Origin: Streptomyces violens
Lineage (GTDB): Bacteria > Actinomycetota > Actinomycetes > Streptomycetales > Streptomycetaceae
Assembly (NCBI RefSeq): GCF_000717745.1
Contig: NZ_JOBH01000025.1
Span: 1 to 64,000, forward strand
DNA length: 64,000 nucleotides
Reading direction: 5' to 3'
Shown here: piece after piece, positions 21,125 through 31,225 of the stretch
Layout: each line of letters starts with the position of its first letter
Position numbering within the stretch: position 1 is the stretch's first letter
Made by a program: the position numbers and the translations under genes
The notes under the pieces: model-generated
Told to the model about the DNA's origin: nothing
The model's database searches: none
The model's input: the letters and a program-made list of their open reading frames with translations, nothing else

Positions 21125-22429
21125 ATGACGCCTCCGCCCTCCCAGCCCTCCCGGCGCGGTGTTCTCGCGGGTGCCGCCTCGCTCGCGGGCGCCGGCACCG
21201 TACTGTCCGCGGCCGTGCCGCCGGCGCGGGCCGCGGCCCGTGAGCGGCCCGCGCGCCCGGTGGTCTTCCGTGATGTGCGGCCCTTCGGGGCGAAGCACGC
21301 GGTGGACCTCACCGTCGTCGACGGCCGCATCACGGACCGGCGGGCCCCGGAGGGTGCCGAGGTGATCGACGGCGGCGGCCGTATCGCCCTGCCGGCGCTG
21401 GTGGACGCGCACATCCACCCCGACAAGACGACGTGGGGCGGCAGTTGGGAGTCGCGCAAGCCGGCGAGCAGTATCGCGGACTACGCGGCCCAGGACGTGG
21501 AGCTGTTCCAGCGTCAGAGCCGGTCCGTCGCCGAGCGGGCGCACGGGCTGATGGCGCACGCCGTGACCCGTGGTACGCGGGCCATGCGCGCGCACGCCGA
21601 CATCGCCCCCGCCTACGGCCTGACCTGCGTGGAAGGCGTCGCGGCCGCGCGCGAGCGGCTGCGGCACGCGCTCGATGTGCAGATCGTTGCGTTCCCGCAG
21701 CACGGTGTCATCCGCACGCCCGGTACGGCAGCACTGCTGCGGGAGGCGGCGCGCAGCGGGACCGTGGACTTCATCGGCGGGATCGATCCGATCGGCTTCG
21801 ACCAGGCGCTGGACGAGCAGCTCGACCTGGTCTTCGACCTCGCCGACCAGTACGGCATCAGCGTGGACATCCATCTGCACGACCGGGGCGAGCAGGGCCT
21901 CACGGCGCTGCGCGGCATCATCGACCGCACTCGGGCGCTGTCGCTGCGGGGCAAGGTGACGGTCAGTCATGTGTTCTGCCTGCCGGGCCTGTCCGACGCC
22001 GAGCTGGCCTCGGTGGCGGCCGACCTCGGCGAGCTGGACATCGCGCTGACGACGGTGGCGCCGAGCCGGGAGCTGGTCCTGCCGATCGCCCGGCTCAAGG
22101 AACACGGTGTGCGGGTCGGGCTGGGCTCGGACGGGGTGCGCGACGCGTGGAGCCCCTTCGGCAAGGCCGACATGCTGCATCGCGCGCATCTGCTCGGCTG
22201 GGTCCGGGACAACCGTCTCGACACGGAGCTGACGGGGTGTTACGAGACGGGGTCGCACGGCGGCGCCGATGTGATGCAGCTGGACCGCGCCGACCTGTCC
22301 CCCGGCTCCCCCGCCGACTTCCTGCTCCTCCGCGGCGAGTGCGTACCGCAGATCGTGGTGGACATGCCGGCGCGGGACATGGTGGTGCACGGCGGCCGGG
22401 TCGTCGCCCGCGACGGCGAACTAGCCTAA
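21125..22429 (+). CDS. Tat-exported cytosine-deaminase-like amidohydrolase
   Basis: 434 residues. The signal SRRGVLAGAASLAGAGTVLS is twin-arginine. The catalytic domain has VDAHIHPDKTTWGG, QIVAFPQHGVI, HLHDRGEQGL, VSHVFCLPG and GLGSDGVRDAWSPFGKADML, the metal-ligand pattern of the CodA cytosine/isoguanine deaminase branch. ATG 21125 follows AAGGAG; the open frame upstream is intergenic. With the first amidohydrolase and the adjacent cytoplasmic-type deaminase it forms a small nitrogen-heterocycle catabolic set. An exported CodA-like enzyme is unusual. Confidence 0.85.
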   Translation: MTPPPSQPSRRGVLAGAASLAGAGTVLSAAVPPARAAARERPARPVVFRDVRPFGAKHAVDLTVVDGRITDRRAPEGAEVIDGGGRIALPALVDAHIHPDKTTWGGSWESRKPASSIADYAAQDVELFQRQSRSVAERAHGLMAHAVTRGTRAMRAHADIAPAYGLTCVEGVAAARERLRHALDVQIVAFPQHGVIRTPGTAALLREAARSGTVDFIGGIDPIGFDQALDEQLDLVFDLADQYGISVDIHLHDRGEQGLTALRGIIDRTRALSLRGKVTVSHVFCLPGLSDAELASVAADLGELDIALTTVAPSRELVLPIARLKEHGVRVGLGSDGVRDAWSPFGKADMLHRAHLLGWVRDNRLDTELTGCYETGSHGGADVMQLDRADLSPGSPADFLLLRGECVPQIVVDMPARDMVVHGGRVVARDGELA

Positions 22430-22445
22430 AGCCAGGGCCAGTTGT

Positions 22446-22943
<498 letters not shown>

Positions 22944-23061
22944 GAGCGTTCCTCCAGAGAAAGCGGTGGGGACAAAGGGGTCGGAAAGTGGCTGCCGGCC
23001 CACTGCGGGCCAGTCGGAACCACCAAGAACCACCGTGCACGACCAGGCCCTATAGCGTCCG

Positions 23062-23800
23062 CCGACGCTCTCGCAGCAGATCAAACAGCTGGAACGGGCC
23101 GTCGGCGCCCAGCTTCGCCGACCTCTCCCGGGGGCATCTGCGGCTGGCCATGACGCCCACGTTCACCGCCTACCTCCTCGGCCCACTCGTGCAGGCACTG
23201 CACCGTGACCACCCCGGGCTCACGCTGGAGGTGCGCGAGATGACGCAGGACCGTATCGAGGCGGGCCTGCTGGCCGACGAGCTGGATCTCGGCATCGCCT
23301 TCGAGGGCCCGCACCTGGCGGGCATCGCGGCCACCGGGCTCTTCGCCGAGAACCTCAGCCTGGTCGTCACCGCGGACCGCCCCGATGCAGCCGATCGAGC
23401 CGATGCCTCCGCTGCGTCCGGTGCCCGGGACCGGCGGTCGATGCCGGTGGCCCGCCTCGCCGGGCAGCCGCTCGCGCTGCTCAGCGAGGACTTCGCCACC
23501 CGGAGACACATCGACGCGCACTTCGCGCGGCACCGCATCAGCCCGCCGATCGCGGTGGAGGCCGACACCATCCAGGCGCTCACCGAAATCGTACGGCGCA
23601 CTCCTGCACTGGCCACGGTGCTTCCCGATGCCATTACCGACGACCACCCGCATCTGGCGCCCGTCCGCCTCGACCCTCCGCTGCCCACCCGCCGGGCCGC
23701 GCTGCTGCGCCGCGACAACGCCTACCGGAGCGCCGCCGCCCGCGCCTTCACCCGGCTCACCGAGCAGGTCGTACGCGACCGCGGGTACGCACCGGCCTGA
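23062..23800 (+). pseudogene. Decayed LysR-family regulator (CynR-like), DNA-binding domain disrupted
   Basis: The effector-binding domain is intact from about 23124 (ADLSRGHLRLAMTPTFTAYL to the end), but the helix-turn-helix is a remnant. The recognition-helix sequence TLSQQIKQLERAVGAQL is encoded at 23065-23115 in a different frame, and the about 45 residues that normally join it to the effector domain are missing. Upstream of it there is an in-frame TAG and no HTH N-terminus. A frameshifting internal deletion plus 5' loss explains this. A conceptual 270-residue frame starting at 22988 would lack any DNA-binding domain. Its former target was probably the adjacent deaminase gene. Confidence 0.75.
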
Positions 23801-23860
23801 GCGGCCCGCGCCCCCCGTACGGTGCCGGGCGCGGTGCGGGCCGATGAGAGAATCAACGGC

Positions 23861-24514
23861 ATGACAACAGGGTCTGAAGGGTTCGAGCCCGAGTCGGAGC
23901 GGGTCACCCGGCAGCTGCGCAACGAGATCATCGACGGTGTCCGCGAGCCGGGCAGCAAGCTGGTCGAACGGGAACTCGCCGCTGAGCTCGGGGTGAGCCG
24001 GCTGCCGATCCGGGACGCGCTGAAGGCACTGGTGAATGAGGGGCTGGTGACGCCCCGGCCGCGGACGTGGGCGGTGGTGCGGGAGTTCGCGCCGTCGGAC
24101 ATCGCCGACCTCGACGAGGTGCGGTCGGCGCTGGAGATGCTGGCGTTCCGGCTCGCCGCCCAGCGGCGTACCCGCGCCGGGCTGGCGAGGCTCCGCGCGG
24201 ACCTCGACGCCGAGCTGGCGGCGGCGCGCGAGGGCGACGCGGTACGGGCCCGGCGGGCGGCGGCCGATTTCCACGAGACGGTCACCTCGCTGGCCGACAA
24301 CGAGCTCCTGAACGAACTGGAGCGCACGTTGCGCAGCAGGATGCGCTGGCTGCTGGGGCAGCACGACGACCTCATGGCCATGGCGAAGGAGCACGAGGAG
24401 CTCTACGAGGCCCTCGCGGACCGGGACGTGGCACAGGTCGAGAAGCTGGTGACACGGCACCTCGCGACCGGCCGCGACGCGGCGGCCGCCCACCGGAACG
24501 CCACGCAGGACTGA
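23861..24514 (+). CDS. GntR-family regulator, FCD subfamily
   Basis: 217 residues. The winged helix has VTRQLRNEIIDGVREPGSKL and GVSRLPIRDALKALVNEGL. The FCD domain begins at DLDEVRSALEMLAFRLAAQ and has ADFHETVTSLADN and the terminal metal/ligand histidine in VTRHLATGRDAA. ATG 23861 gives a standard N-terminus and lacks a ribosome binding site. It is the closest candidate for binding the TTGGTATACCAA site in front of the amidohydrolase operon. Confidence 0.87.
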   Translation: MTTGSEGFEPESERVTRQLRNEIIDGVREPGSKLVERELAAELGVSRLPIRDALKALVNEGLVTPRPRTWAVVREFAPSDIADLDEVRSALEMLAFRLAAQRRTRAGLARLRADLDAELAAAREGDAVRARRAAADFHETVTSLADNELLNELERTLRSRMRWLLGQHDDLMAMAKEHEELYEALADRDVAQVEKLVTRHLATGRDAAAAHRNATQD

Positions 24515-24563
24515 CGCCCAATTGCGCTTGTCCGCTACCTCGGCACCGCACTACCGTGCCGAG

Positions 24564-25220
24564 GTGGATCTCTTCTCACGCTCCTGGACGGCGTTGCGCA
24601 CGGCGGTCGCCGGGCTCTCGGACGAGGACTTCGCGCGGCCGTCCGGCTGTACCGGCTGGCTCGTGCGGGACCTGGTGTGCCATCTGGTCATCGACGCGCA
24701 GGACGTCCTGATCACCCTGGTGACCCCCGCCGATACGGCACCGACCCACGACGCCGTGACGTACTGGAACGTCGCCGACACGCCGCCGACCGGCGACGGC
24801 CCCCTCGACGCGCTGACCGTCCGGCTGGCCGCCGCCTACGAGGACCCCGGGCTGCTCAAGTTCCACCTCGACGACGTCGGCTCCGCGGCCGGCCGTGCCG
24901 CCGCACTCGCCGACCCGGGTCTCCGGGTCAGTACCCAGGACATGGTCCTCACCGCGGGCGACTACCTCACCGCGTACGTACTGGAGTGGACGCTGCACCA
25001 CCTCGACCTGATCGCGCACCTCCCGGACGCGCCGGAACCTCCTGCCGAGGGGCTCGCCCGGTCCCGCGAGATGCTGGAGCGGATCGCCGGGGCCGCGTTC
25101 CCCGCGTCGTTCTCGGACCGCGACGCGCTGCTGGTCGGTACCGGGCGGCGGGCCCCGAGCGACGCGGAGCAGGCCGCGCTGGGCGGCCTGGCCGCGAAAC
25201 TCCCGCTGATCCTCGGATAA
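24564..25220 (+). CDS. Maleylpyruvate-isomerase-N-domain (DinB-like, mycothiol-dependent) protein
   Basis: 218 residues. The four-helix DinB-like fold shows LFSRSWTALRTAVAGLSDED, the first metal His in WLVRDLVCHLVIDA, and the paired His in VLEWTLHHLDLIAH, the usual His3 zinc site of mycothiol S-transferases and maleylpyruvate isomerases. GTG 24564 was chosen over TTG 24522 because it matches the family N-terminus and lies 5 nt after TACCGT (24553-24558), with TTGTCC upstream, suggesting a leaderless mRNA. Substrate unknown. Confidence 0.78.
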   Translation: MDLFSRSWTALRTAVAGLSDEDFARPSGCTGWLVRDLVCHLVIDAQDVLITLVTPADTAPTHDAVTYWNVADTPPTGDGPLDALTVRLAAAYEDPGLLKFHLDDVGSAAGRAAALADPGLRVSTQDMVLTAGDYLTAYVLEWTLHHLDLIAHLPDAPEPPAEGLARSREMLERIAGAAFPASFSDRDALLVGTGRRAPSDAEQAALGGLAAKLPLILG

Positions 25221-25232
25221 CCCTCGGACTGC

Positions 25233-26999
25233 TCAGCTCTGTACCGCTGCGCGGCGCTCCCCCGCCGCGGTCGTGAGGACGAGGTCGACCTCGACCGGGC
25301 AGTCCTCGCCGGGGTGGACGGCCGACGAGGCGCTCGGGGCGTGTCCGGCGACCATAGCGGCCAGTACGTACGCGCCGCCGTCCGGGACCGCGACCGAGTA
25401 GCGGCCCTCGTGGTCGGTGAGCGCGGTACCGGCCCGGCGCCCGCGCGGGTCGATCAGCGCCACCCTGGCGCGGGCGACGGGTACACCGGCCGGGTCAAGG
25501 ACGCGCCCGCGGAAACCGGCGCGGGGCCCCGGGCCCGCCGGTACCGCCCGGGTGTCCCGCTCCGGCTCGGCTGCCTCCTCGCTGGTGGCCACGAGCTGCG
25601 GCGTGGACATCGTCCGGCCGCGCGGCAGGAAGACCGCGAGCAGCAGGCCGAGGGCGACCGCCCCGGTGGCGATGAGGAACGAGATGCGGAAGCCCTGCAT
25701 GGTGGGTACCGCCACCGACCCCGCGTGGTGGGCGGTGTTGGCGAGGACCATGCCGATGACGGCGCTCGACACCGACGTACCGATCGAGCGCATGAGGGTG
25801 TTGAGGCCGTTGGCCGCGCCCGTCTCGGAGGGGTCGACAGCGCCGTTGATCAGTGCCGGGAGGGAGGAGTAGGCGAGGCCGATACCGGCGCCGACGATCA
25901 CCGAGATGACGATGGTCTGCCAGGCGGCGCTCATCAGGCCGAGCCCCGCGCCGTAACCGACCGCGATGATCAGCATGCCGAGCATGAGAGTGAGCTTCGG
26001 ACCGTACCGGGCCGACAGCCGGGCGTAGACGGGAGCGGTGAACATCATCGTCAGGCCCAGCGGCGCCACGCACAGCCCCGCGACGACCATGGACTGGCCC
26101 AGGCCGTAGCCGGTGGCGGTCGGGAGCTGGAGGAGCTGCGGCAGGACGAGGGAGATCGCGTAGAACGCGACGCCGACGGTGATCGAGGCGAGGTTGGTGA
26201 GCAGTACCTCGCGGCGCGCGGTGGTCCGCAGGTCGACCAGCGGGGCCTTCATGCGCAGTTCCATCAGGCCCCACAGGACGAGCACGACCAGTGCGGCGGC
26301 GAAGAGGCCGAGCGTGGTGCCCGAACTCCAGCCCCAGTCACTGCCCTTGGTGATCGGCAGCAGGAACAGGACGAGACCGAGGGAGAGACCGAGCGCGCCG
26401 GCGAGGTCGAAGCGGCCCTCGGCACGGACGCCGCTCTCCGGCACGACGGCCAGGGTGAGCAGGATCGCCAGGACGCCCAGACCCGCGGCGCCGAAGAACA
26501 GCGCGTGCCAGTCCGCGTGCTGGGCGACCAGGGCGGCGAGCGGCAACGCGAGCCCGCCGCCCACGCCTATGGAAGAGCTCATCAGGGCCAGGGCCGAACC
26601 GAGCTTCTCGCGGGGCAGCTCGTCGCGCATCAGGCCGATGCCGAGCGGGATGGCGCCCATGGCGAAGCCCTGGAGCGCACGGCCGACGATCATCACGAGG
26701 AGGTCGCTGGTGAAACCGCAGACGAGCGATCCCCCGACCATCACCGCGAGGCTGGTGACCAGCATGCGGCGCTTGCCGAACAGGTCGCCGAGCCGGCCCA
26801 TGATCGGGGTGGCGACGGCGCCTGCGAGCAGGGTGGCCGTCATGATCCAGGTGGCGTTCGTCGGCGCGGTGTTCAGCAGGGCGGGCAGGTCCTTGATGAC
26901 CGGTACGAGCAGCGTCTGCATCACCGCGACCGTGATGCCGGCGAAGGCAAGGACGGGAACGATCCCGCCTGTGCGTCGATGGGCCATCGTCTGGGGCAT
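25233..26999 (-). CDS. MFS drug-efflux transporter with C-terminal carboxypeptidase-regulatory-like domain
   Basis: 588 residues. The first about 480 form a 14-helix EmrB/QacA-type exporter (LGDLFGKRRMLVTSLAVM, VGRALQGFAMGAIPLGIGLM, TANGLNTLMRSIG-like ANGLNTLMRSIGTSVSS). After an acidic linker, residues about 505-588 form a beta-sandwich: FRGRVLDPAGVPVARARVAL, TALTDHEGRYSVAVPDGGAY, a CarboxypepD_reg/prealbumin-like pattern seldom attached to MFS proteins. ATG 26999 has GGAGG upstream. The adjacent upstream membrane gene ends in a similar domain, so the two may work together. Confidence 0.82.
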   Translation of the reverse strand: MPQTMAHRRTGGIVPVLAFAGITVAVMQTLLVPVIKDLPALLNTAPTNATWIMTATLLAGAVATPIMGRLGDLFGKRRMLVTSLAVMVGGSLVCGFTSDLLVMIVGRALQGFAMGAIPLGIGLMRDELPREKLGSALALMSSSIGVGGGLALPLAALVAQHADWHALFFGAAGLGVLAILLTLAVVPESGVRAEGRFDLAGALGLSLGLVLFLLPITKGSDWGWSSGTTLGLFAAALVVLVLWGLMELRMKAPLVDLRTTARREVLLTNLASITVGVAFYAISLVLPQLLQLPTATGYGLGQSMVVAGLCVAPLGLTMMFTAPVYARLSARYGPKLTLMLGMLIIAVGYGAGLGLMSAAWQTIVISVIVGAGIGLAYSSLPALINGAVDPSETGAANGLNTLMRSIGTSVSSAVIGMVLANTAHHAGSVAVPTMQGFRISFLIATGAVALGLLLAVFLPRGRTMSTPQLVATSEEAAEPERDTRAVPAGPGPRAGFRGRVLDPAGVPVARARVALIDPRGRRAGTALTDHEGRYSVAVPDGGAYVLAAMVAGHAPSASSAVHPGEDCPVEVDLVLTTAAGERRAAVQS

Positions 27000-27154
27000 T
27001 ACCTGGGACCTCCGGAAGCGGGAAGAGTGGCGGGCTCGCCGAGCACGCATCGGTGAGTACGCCGATGAGCGTGTGCCGTACGTGCGGAGAGAACTTGCCC
27101 ACTCGGGTGGGTATTCCGAAGGACATCGTACGACGGGAACTCTTCACCAATTCC

Positions 27155-28588
27155 TTACGTTGCCGGAGCCGAGGCTCCGCTGCCCCCGGGAGGCGGGTCC
27201 TGCGGCCGCGGCCGCAGCACGAAGTCCTGATGGGCGAGGCTCCCGTACTTGATGTACACCCGCTTGATGGACGGGATGCGACGCGGTCCGCCGGCGATGA
27301 CGTTGATGAAGCCCTCCGGGAGCCCGGTCAGCTTGTACTCGCCGTGTTCGTCGGTCCGCGTGCGCGTCAGCTGCCGTCCGTCGGTGGTGGTCACGGTGAT
27401 CAGTACACCGTGCAGCGGTTGCGACTGGGTGTCCCGGATGCGGCCGACCAGCAACGGCTCGGAGGCCCCGATGTAGTGCGTGGCGGCGCGTACCGGCATC
27501 GGCTGCGGCATCTCGAACGTCGGGTCCTGGACCGACTCCTCCAGGTCGGAGGCGGTGAGTTCGTCGTCCCCGCCGGAGCGCGCCACGTTCACCCGGTGCC
27601 GTTCCCAGAAGAACCCGATGCAGATGAGCACGATGCCGACGGCGATCCAGATGCTCAGCGCCAGCAGCGGGCGGAAGAGCTGCGCGCCGTCGAAGTACAT
27701 CTCGTTGCGCAGCGCGTCGACCAGATTGCCCAGTGGCATGTACGGATGCAGCCAGCGGAAGAAGGACGGCACCATCGAGACCGGAATCGCCCCGTCGCTG
27801 GCCGGCATCGACAGCAGCACGAAGATGACGATGGCCACGCCGGGGAAGAACTGCCGCACGAACGGCACGAGCCCGTAGCAGGTCAGCGAGACCGCCAGGC
27901 TCAGCATGAACATGTAGAGCAGACAGATCGGCCGGTCCACGATGGCGTCCATCGCGAGCGCGATGTAGAAGGCGGCCACGGCCATCACGGCGCCGGAGAC
28001 GACGAAGGTGACGACCTTCTTCCAGCGGCTGAGGCCGGTGGCCCGCAGCATCATCATCACCATGATGTACGAGGGGATGGTGAGCCCCAGGCAGAGGTAG
28101 AAGAGGCTGGTGCCCATCCCGTCCTTGGGCGCGGTGGGCGCGAGTTCGACCTGCTTGAGCCGGGCGCCGCCCCGCTCGGCGATCGGCGTGAACACCTGCT
28201 GCAGCACGGCCTCGATCTCGAAGCCGCCGGCCTTCGCGGTGTACAGGGCGGGGTGGGCCGGGTCCGGGAGGTAGCCGCCGGCGGCACGGCGTTCCTTCAC
28301 CGCGCTGCGGAGGGCGGCGTCACCGCCGGATACGGGCTTCACCTCGAATCCGCCCGGGACGGCCTTGTCGAGCGTCTGCTGCACCTGGGTCGCCGCCTGG
28401 GCGGGCACGGCCACCCGGATGTCGTGCGGGGTGGGGTTGTGGAAGGCGAGCAGGTAGCAGAAGAGGAAGCCGAAGAAGAAGAGCGCCGGGAACCAGAGGC
28501 TGCTGACGAGCACCTTGGCCGTGTGCGTCCACCGATGGCGCGGTTCGCTGTCGGCCGGTGCCGCGTCCTCTTGCTGTGTTCCGGACAT
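27155..28588 (-). CDS. DUF3533/ABC-2-permease-like membrane protein with C-terminal carboxypeptidase-regulatory-like domain
   Basis: 477 residues. One TM near residue 30 (VSSLWFPALFFFGFLFCYLL) is followed by an extracellular domain (about 55-175) resembling the YhgE/Pip or SNG1-type permeases. About five TMs follow (LTIPSYIMVMMMLRATGL to LSIWIAVGIVLICIGFFW). A C-terminal domain has VGRIRDTQSQPLHGVLITVT and DEHGEYKLTGLPEGF. It probably works in export of lipids, small molecules or peptides. It precedes the MFS gene by 155 bp; between them CCCAC-N4-GTGGG (27098-27111) could be a weak terminator or an operator. Confidence 0.72.
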   Translation of the reverse strand: MSGTQQEDAAPADSEPRHRWTHTAKVLVSSLWFPALFFFGFLFCYLLAFHNPTPHDIRVAVPAQAATQVQQTLDKAVPGGFEVKPVSGGDAALRSAVKERRAAGGYLPDPAHPALYTAKAGGFEIEAVLQQVFTPIAERGGARLKQVELAPTAPKDGMGTSLFYLCLGLTIPSYIMVMMMLRATGLSRWKKVVTFVVSGAVMAVAAFYIALAMDAIVDRPICLLYMFMLSLAVSLTCYGLVPFVRQFFPGVAIVIFVLLSMPASDGAIPVSMVPSFFRWLHPYMPLGNLVDALRNEMYFDGAQLFRPLLALSIWIAVGIVLICIGFFWERHRVNVARSGGDDELTASDLEESVQDPTFEMPQPMPVRAATHYIGASEPLLVGRIRDTQSQPLHGVLITVTTTDGRQLTRTRTDEHGEYKLTGLPEGFINVIAGGPRRIPSIKRVYIKYGSLAHQDFVLRPRPQDPPPGGSGASAPAT

Positions 28589-28747
28589 GCCGCACCCTTC
28601 CCGTACCGTGCCCTTCCCTGACCCCGCCCGTCCCTGCGCGGGTCACTGACGCTCCGCTGCTGGGAGATCTCCGCCGACACGGCCCGGCACACCTGCTTTG
28701 CTGCACTCGGCCCAGCATGTTGGCCCGCGCGTGGGAGGCGCTGGCGG

Positions 28748-29962
28748 TCAGTTGCGTCGGGAGGCGCGCAGCAGGTGGACGGCCGTGCCGGCGGCCAGGA
28801 CGGCGACGCAGGTGGTGAAGGTCAGGCCCGCGGCGCGGAGGCCGAGGGCGACGGTGAGGGCACCGACGCCGACGACCGGGAGGGAGATTCCGGTGTAGGC
28901 GACGACGAAGAAGGTGGAGATCGTGCCGCCGCGGTGTTCGGCGGGGGCGGCGGCCGCGACGGACGTCAGGGCCGCGCGGAACGCGAGGCCCTGGCCGAGG
29001 CCGCCGCACAGGGCACCGACGACCAGTGCCGGCAGGGACTCGGCGGCGAGGGACGTCGCGACGAGGGCGAGGCCCACCACGAGGACGAGGCAGCCGACCG
29101 GGAGCGCCCTGCGCGCACCAAGTTTTTCGGTCAGCGACTGGCCGGCCGTCGAGCCGAGGAAGACGGAGAAGACAACGGCTCCCGAGACGGCCAGGTTGGC
29201 CACGCCGAGGGTCTGGGACACAAAGGCCGGCGCCACCGCGGTGAACAGGCCGAGGAGCGAGAAGCCGGCGAAGGCGGCGAGGGCAGAGGGTGCGAACACA
29301 CCGCGTACTTCGGGGGGTACGACCACGCCCTGCGGCCGGAGCCCCGGCCACCGCTCAGGGTGCTCGACGGTCTCGGGCAGGAGGAGGACCAGTACACACG
29401 CCACCGCGATGAGTGCGAGGTGCGTCAGATAGGGCAGGGCGAGTGGCCAGGGTGCGTACTGGGCCAGGAGCCCGGCGAGCAGCGGGCCGCAGCCGAGGCC
29501 GCCCATGTTGGCGGCGGCCGCGGCGAAACCGGCGCGCGACTTGCGTTCGGGCGGCGCCAGTTCCAGTACCGCCGCCGTGGCAGCGCCGCTGAAGAGCCCG
29601 GCCGAGAAACCGGAGAGCAGCCGGCCCGCGAAGAGGAACAGCAGCCCGCCCCCGGACGTGAAACCGGACAGGAAGTCCGACACGAAGCAGACCGCGCTGA
29701 GTGCCGAGAAGGCCAGCGCCGCGAGGAGCACGGGGCGGCGGCCGACCCGGTCGGAGTAGTTGCCCGCGAGCAGCAGTACGGCGATGACGCCGAGTGCGTA
29801 GACGGCGAAGACCACCGTCACCATCAGCTCGGAGAAGCCCAGCTCTTCGCGGTAGAGGCCGTACAGCGGGGTGGGGAGCGTGGTGCCCGCCATGCCCACG
29901 GCGAACACCGCCGCTGCTGCCGGGTACCCCGGGCGCCGGCCCGTCCCATGACGAACGATCAT
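28748..29962 (-). CDS. MFS efflux transporter
   Basis: 404 residues, 12 TMs. N-terminal motif TTLPTPLYGLYREELGFSEL, loop motif NYSDRVGRRPVLLAAL, and TM4 FAGRLLSGFSAGLFSGA. It looks like a DHA1-type drug or metabolite exporter. It lies 69 bp downstream of a glycosyltransferase gene in the same orientation, a layout seen in resistance cassettes where a compound is glycosylated and pumped out. Confidence 0.85.
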   Translation of the reverse strand: MIVRHGTGRRPGYPAAAAVFAVGMAGTTLPTPLYGLYREELGFSELMVTVVFAVYALGVIAVLLLAGNYSDRVGRRPVLLAALAFSALSAVCFVSDFLSGFTSGGGLLFLFAGRLLSGFSAGLFSGAATAAVLELAPPERKSRAGFAAAAANMGGLGCGPLLAGLLAQYAPWPLALPYLTHLALIAVACVLVLLLPETVEHPERWPGLRPQGVVVPPEVRGVFAPSALAAFAGFSLLGLFTAVAPAFVSQTLGVANLAVSGAVVFSVFLGSTAGQSLTEKLGARRALPVGCLVLVVGLALVATSLAAESLPALVVGALCGGLGQGLAFRAALTSVAAAAPAEHRGGTISTFFVVAYTGISLPVVGVGALTVALGLRAAGLTFTTCVAVLAAGTAVHLLRASRRN

Positions 29963-30031
29963 GTCCCCACGGTACGAGCCGGCCCGGCCTCCTGCGGTCA
30001 GGCGGCCCCCAGCGGTCAGGCCGCCCCGGGC

Positions 30032-31225
30032 CTACGCGCCCGTCGCCGCCGCCGCGTCGTCCGCGAGCCGGGTCAGGTCCAGGAGCGCGTGGGAGCGGCG
30101 CTGGAGGGACTGGGCGCGGGCGCGGTAGCTGCGATCCTCCAGTACGGCGCGTACGGCCGCGGTCAGCGACGCGCGCGTGACGTCCTGGGCGTCGATCCGG
30201 CGGCCGGCGCCGATCTCCTGCAGCCGGGCCGCGTTGTACGACTGCTCGGCGAAGAGCGGTACGGCGACCACGGGGACGCCGGCCGCCAGCGCCTCCCGGG
30301 TGCCGTTGAAGCCGGCGTGGCTGAGGAACACATCGCTGGACTGCAGGAGCAGCTCCTGCTGGACGAACGAGGTGAGGTGGACGTTGTCGGCACGGGCGCC
30401 CTGCCACTCCCGGGGGTCGGTGCCCGCGCCGAGCGCGACGACACCGGTGACCGGCAGGTCCCCGAGCGTCTCGATGATGGTGTCGAGGAGGGGCAGAACG
30501 CCGCCGCCGGGGAAATGGGTGGCGTTCGAGCCCAGCGTGGCGAGGACGAGCGGGCGGTCGGCGGGGAGCCGGGCGATCTCGGGGTCGAGGGGGGCTCCGC
30601 CCGCGGGGGCCGGCAGGCGGTAGTAGTGGGCGCTCGGCAGGCGGCTCGCCTCGGGGTAGAACTCCTCCGGTACGACGCCGGCACGGAAGGCGCGGAAGAC
30701 GTGCCAGGGGTCGGTGATCGGGTCCAGGCCCAGGTCGGCGCGGTGCTTGTTGAGCGCTTCGGTGACGGCGGGGTGGTCGTACGGCGCCATCGGGGCGATG
30801 TCCAGCGCGCCGTGCGGGATGCCGAGCCGTTCGCCCGCCAGGTAGCCGCCGAACTCGGTGGACTCGTGCAGGATCAGGTCGGGGCTCCAGTCCCGGGCCA
30901 CGTCGATGAGGTCGTGCGCTGAGGGGCCGGCCAGCTTTCCGACGAAGGCGGTAGCGAAGAACTCCGGGTCCAACTCGATGGTGACGGAGCCCAATTGACT
31001 CATGGCCGCGGGCGGACGGACGTCGCCCCGCTGCAGTACCTCCGCCATCCCCTCGACGTTCGGCAGCCGCAGCGCGGTGAGCCCGCGCTTCTCGATGTGC
31101 TCCGCGACGGCGTTCCCGGTGGCGACGGCCACCTCGTGGCCCGCCTGCCGGGCGCTCTCGGCCGCCGGCAGCACCAGCGGTGCGAGGTGCGAGTAACTCG
31201 CCTGGGCGGTGAACAGGATGCGCAT
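30032..31225 (-). CDS. MGT/YjiC-type glycosyltransferase (GT1)
   Basis: 397 residues. N-terminal acceptor domain starts MRILFTAQASYSHLAPLVLP. The C-terminal donor domain has RPLVLATLGSNAT and the GT1 signature region SSDVFLSHAGFNGTREALAAGVPVVAVPLF followed by EQSYNAARL. Such enzymes glucosylate macrolides or other aglycones. ATG 31225 is used; GAGGGAG lies upstream. A palindrome 67 bp upstream suggests repressor control. It heads a probable two-gene unit with the MFS exporter. Confidence 0.87.
   Translation of the reverse strand: MRILFTAQASYSHLAPLVLPAAESARQAGHEVAVATGNAVAEHIEKRGLTALRLPNVEGMAEVLQRGDVRPPAAMSQLGSVTIELDPEFFATAFVGKLAGPSAHDLIDVARDWSPDLILHESTEFGGYLAGERLGIPHGALDIAPMAPYDHPAVTEALNKHRADLGLDPITDPWHVFRAFRAGVVPEEFYPEASRLPSAHYYRLPAPAGGAPLDPEIARLPADRPLVLATLGSNATHFPGGGVLPLLDTIIETLGDLPVTGVVALGAGTDPREWQGARADNVHLTSFVQQELLLQSSDVFLSHAGFNGTREALAAGVPVVAVPLFAEQSYNAARLQEIGAGRRIDAQDVTRASLTAAVRAVLEDRSYRARAQSLQRRSHALLDLTRLADDAAAATGA

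Noticed and set aside
18695..22390. A 1231-residue open frame on the minus strand
   Set aside because: It is antisense to the SDR and two amidohydrolase genes and contains only low-complexity Arg/Gly/Ala/Val sequence with no family motif; a by-product of high GC.
27053..30922. Long + strand open frames of 522 and 715 residues
   Set aside because: They run opposite to well-supported membrane and glycosyltransferase genes and are His/Glu/Gly-rich mirror translations; no start site or homology pattern.
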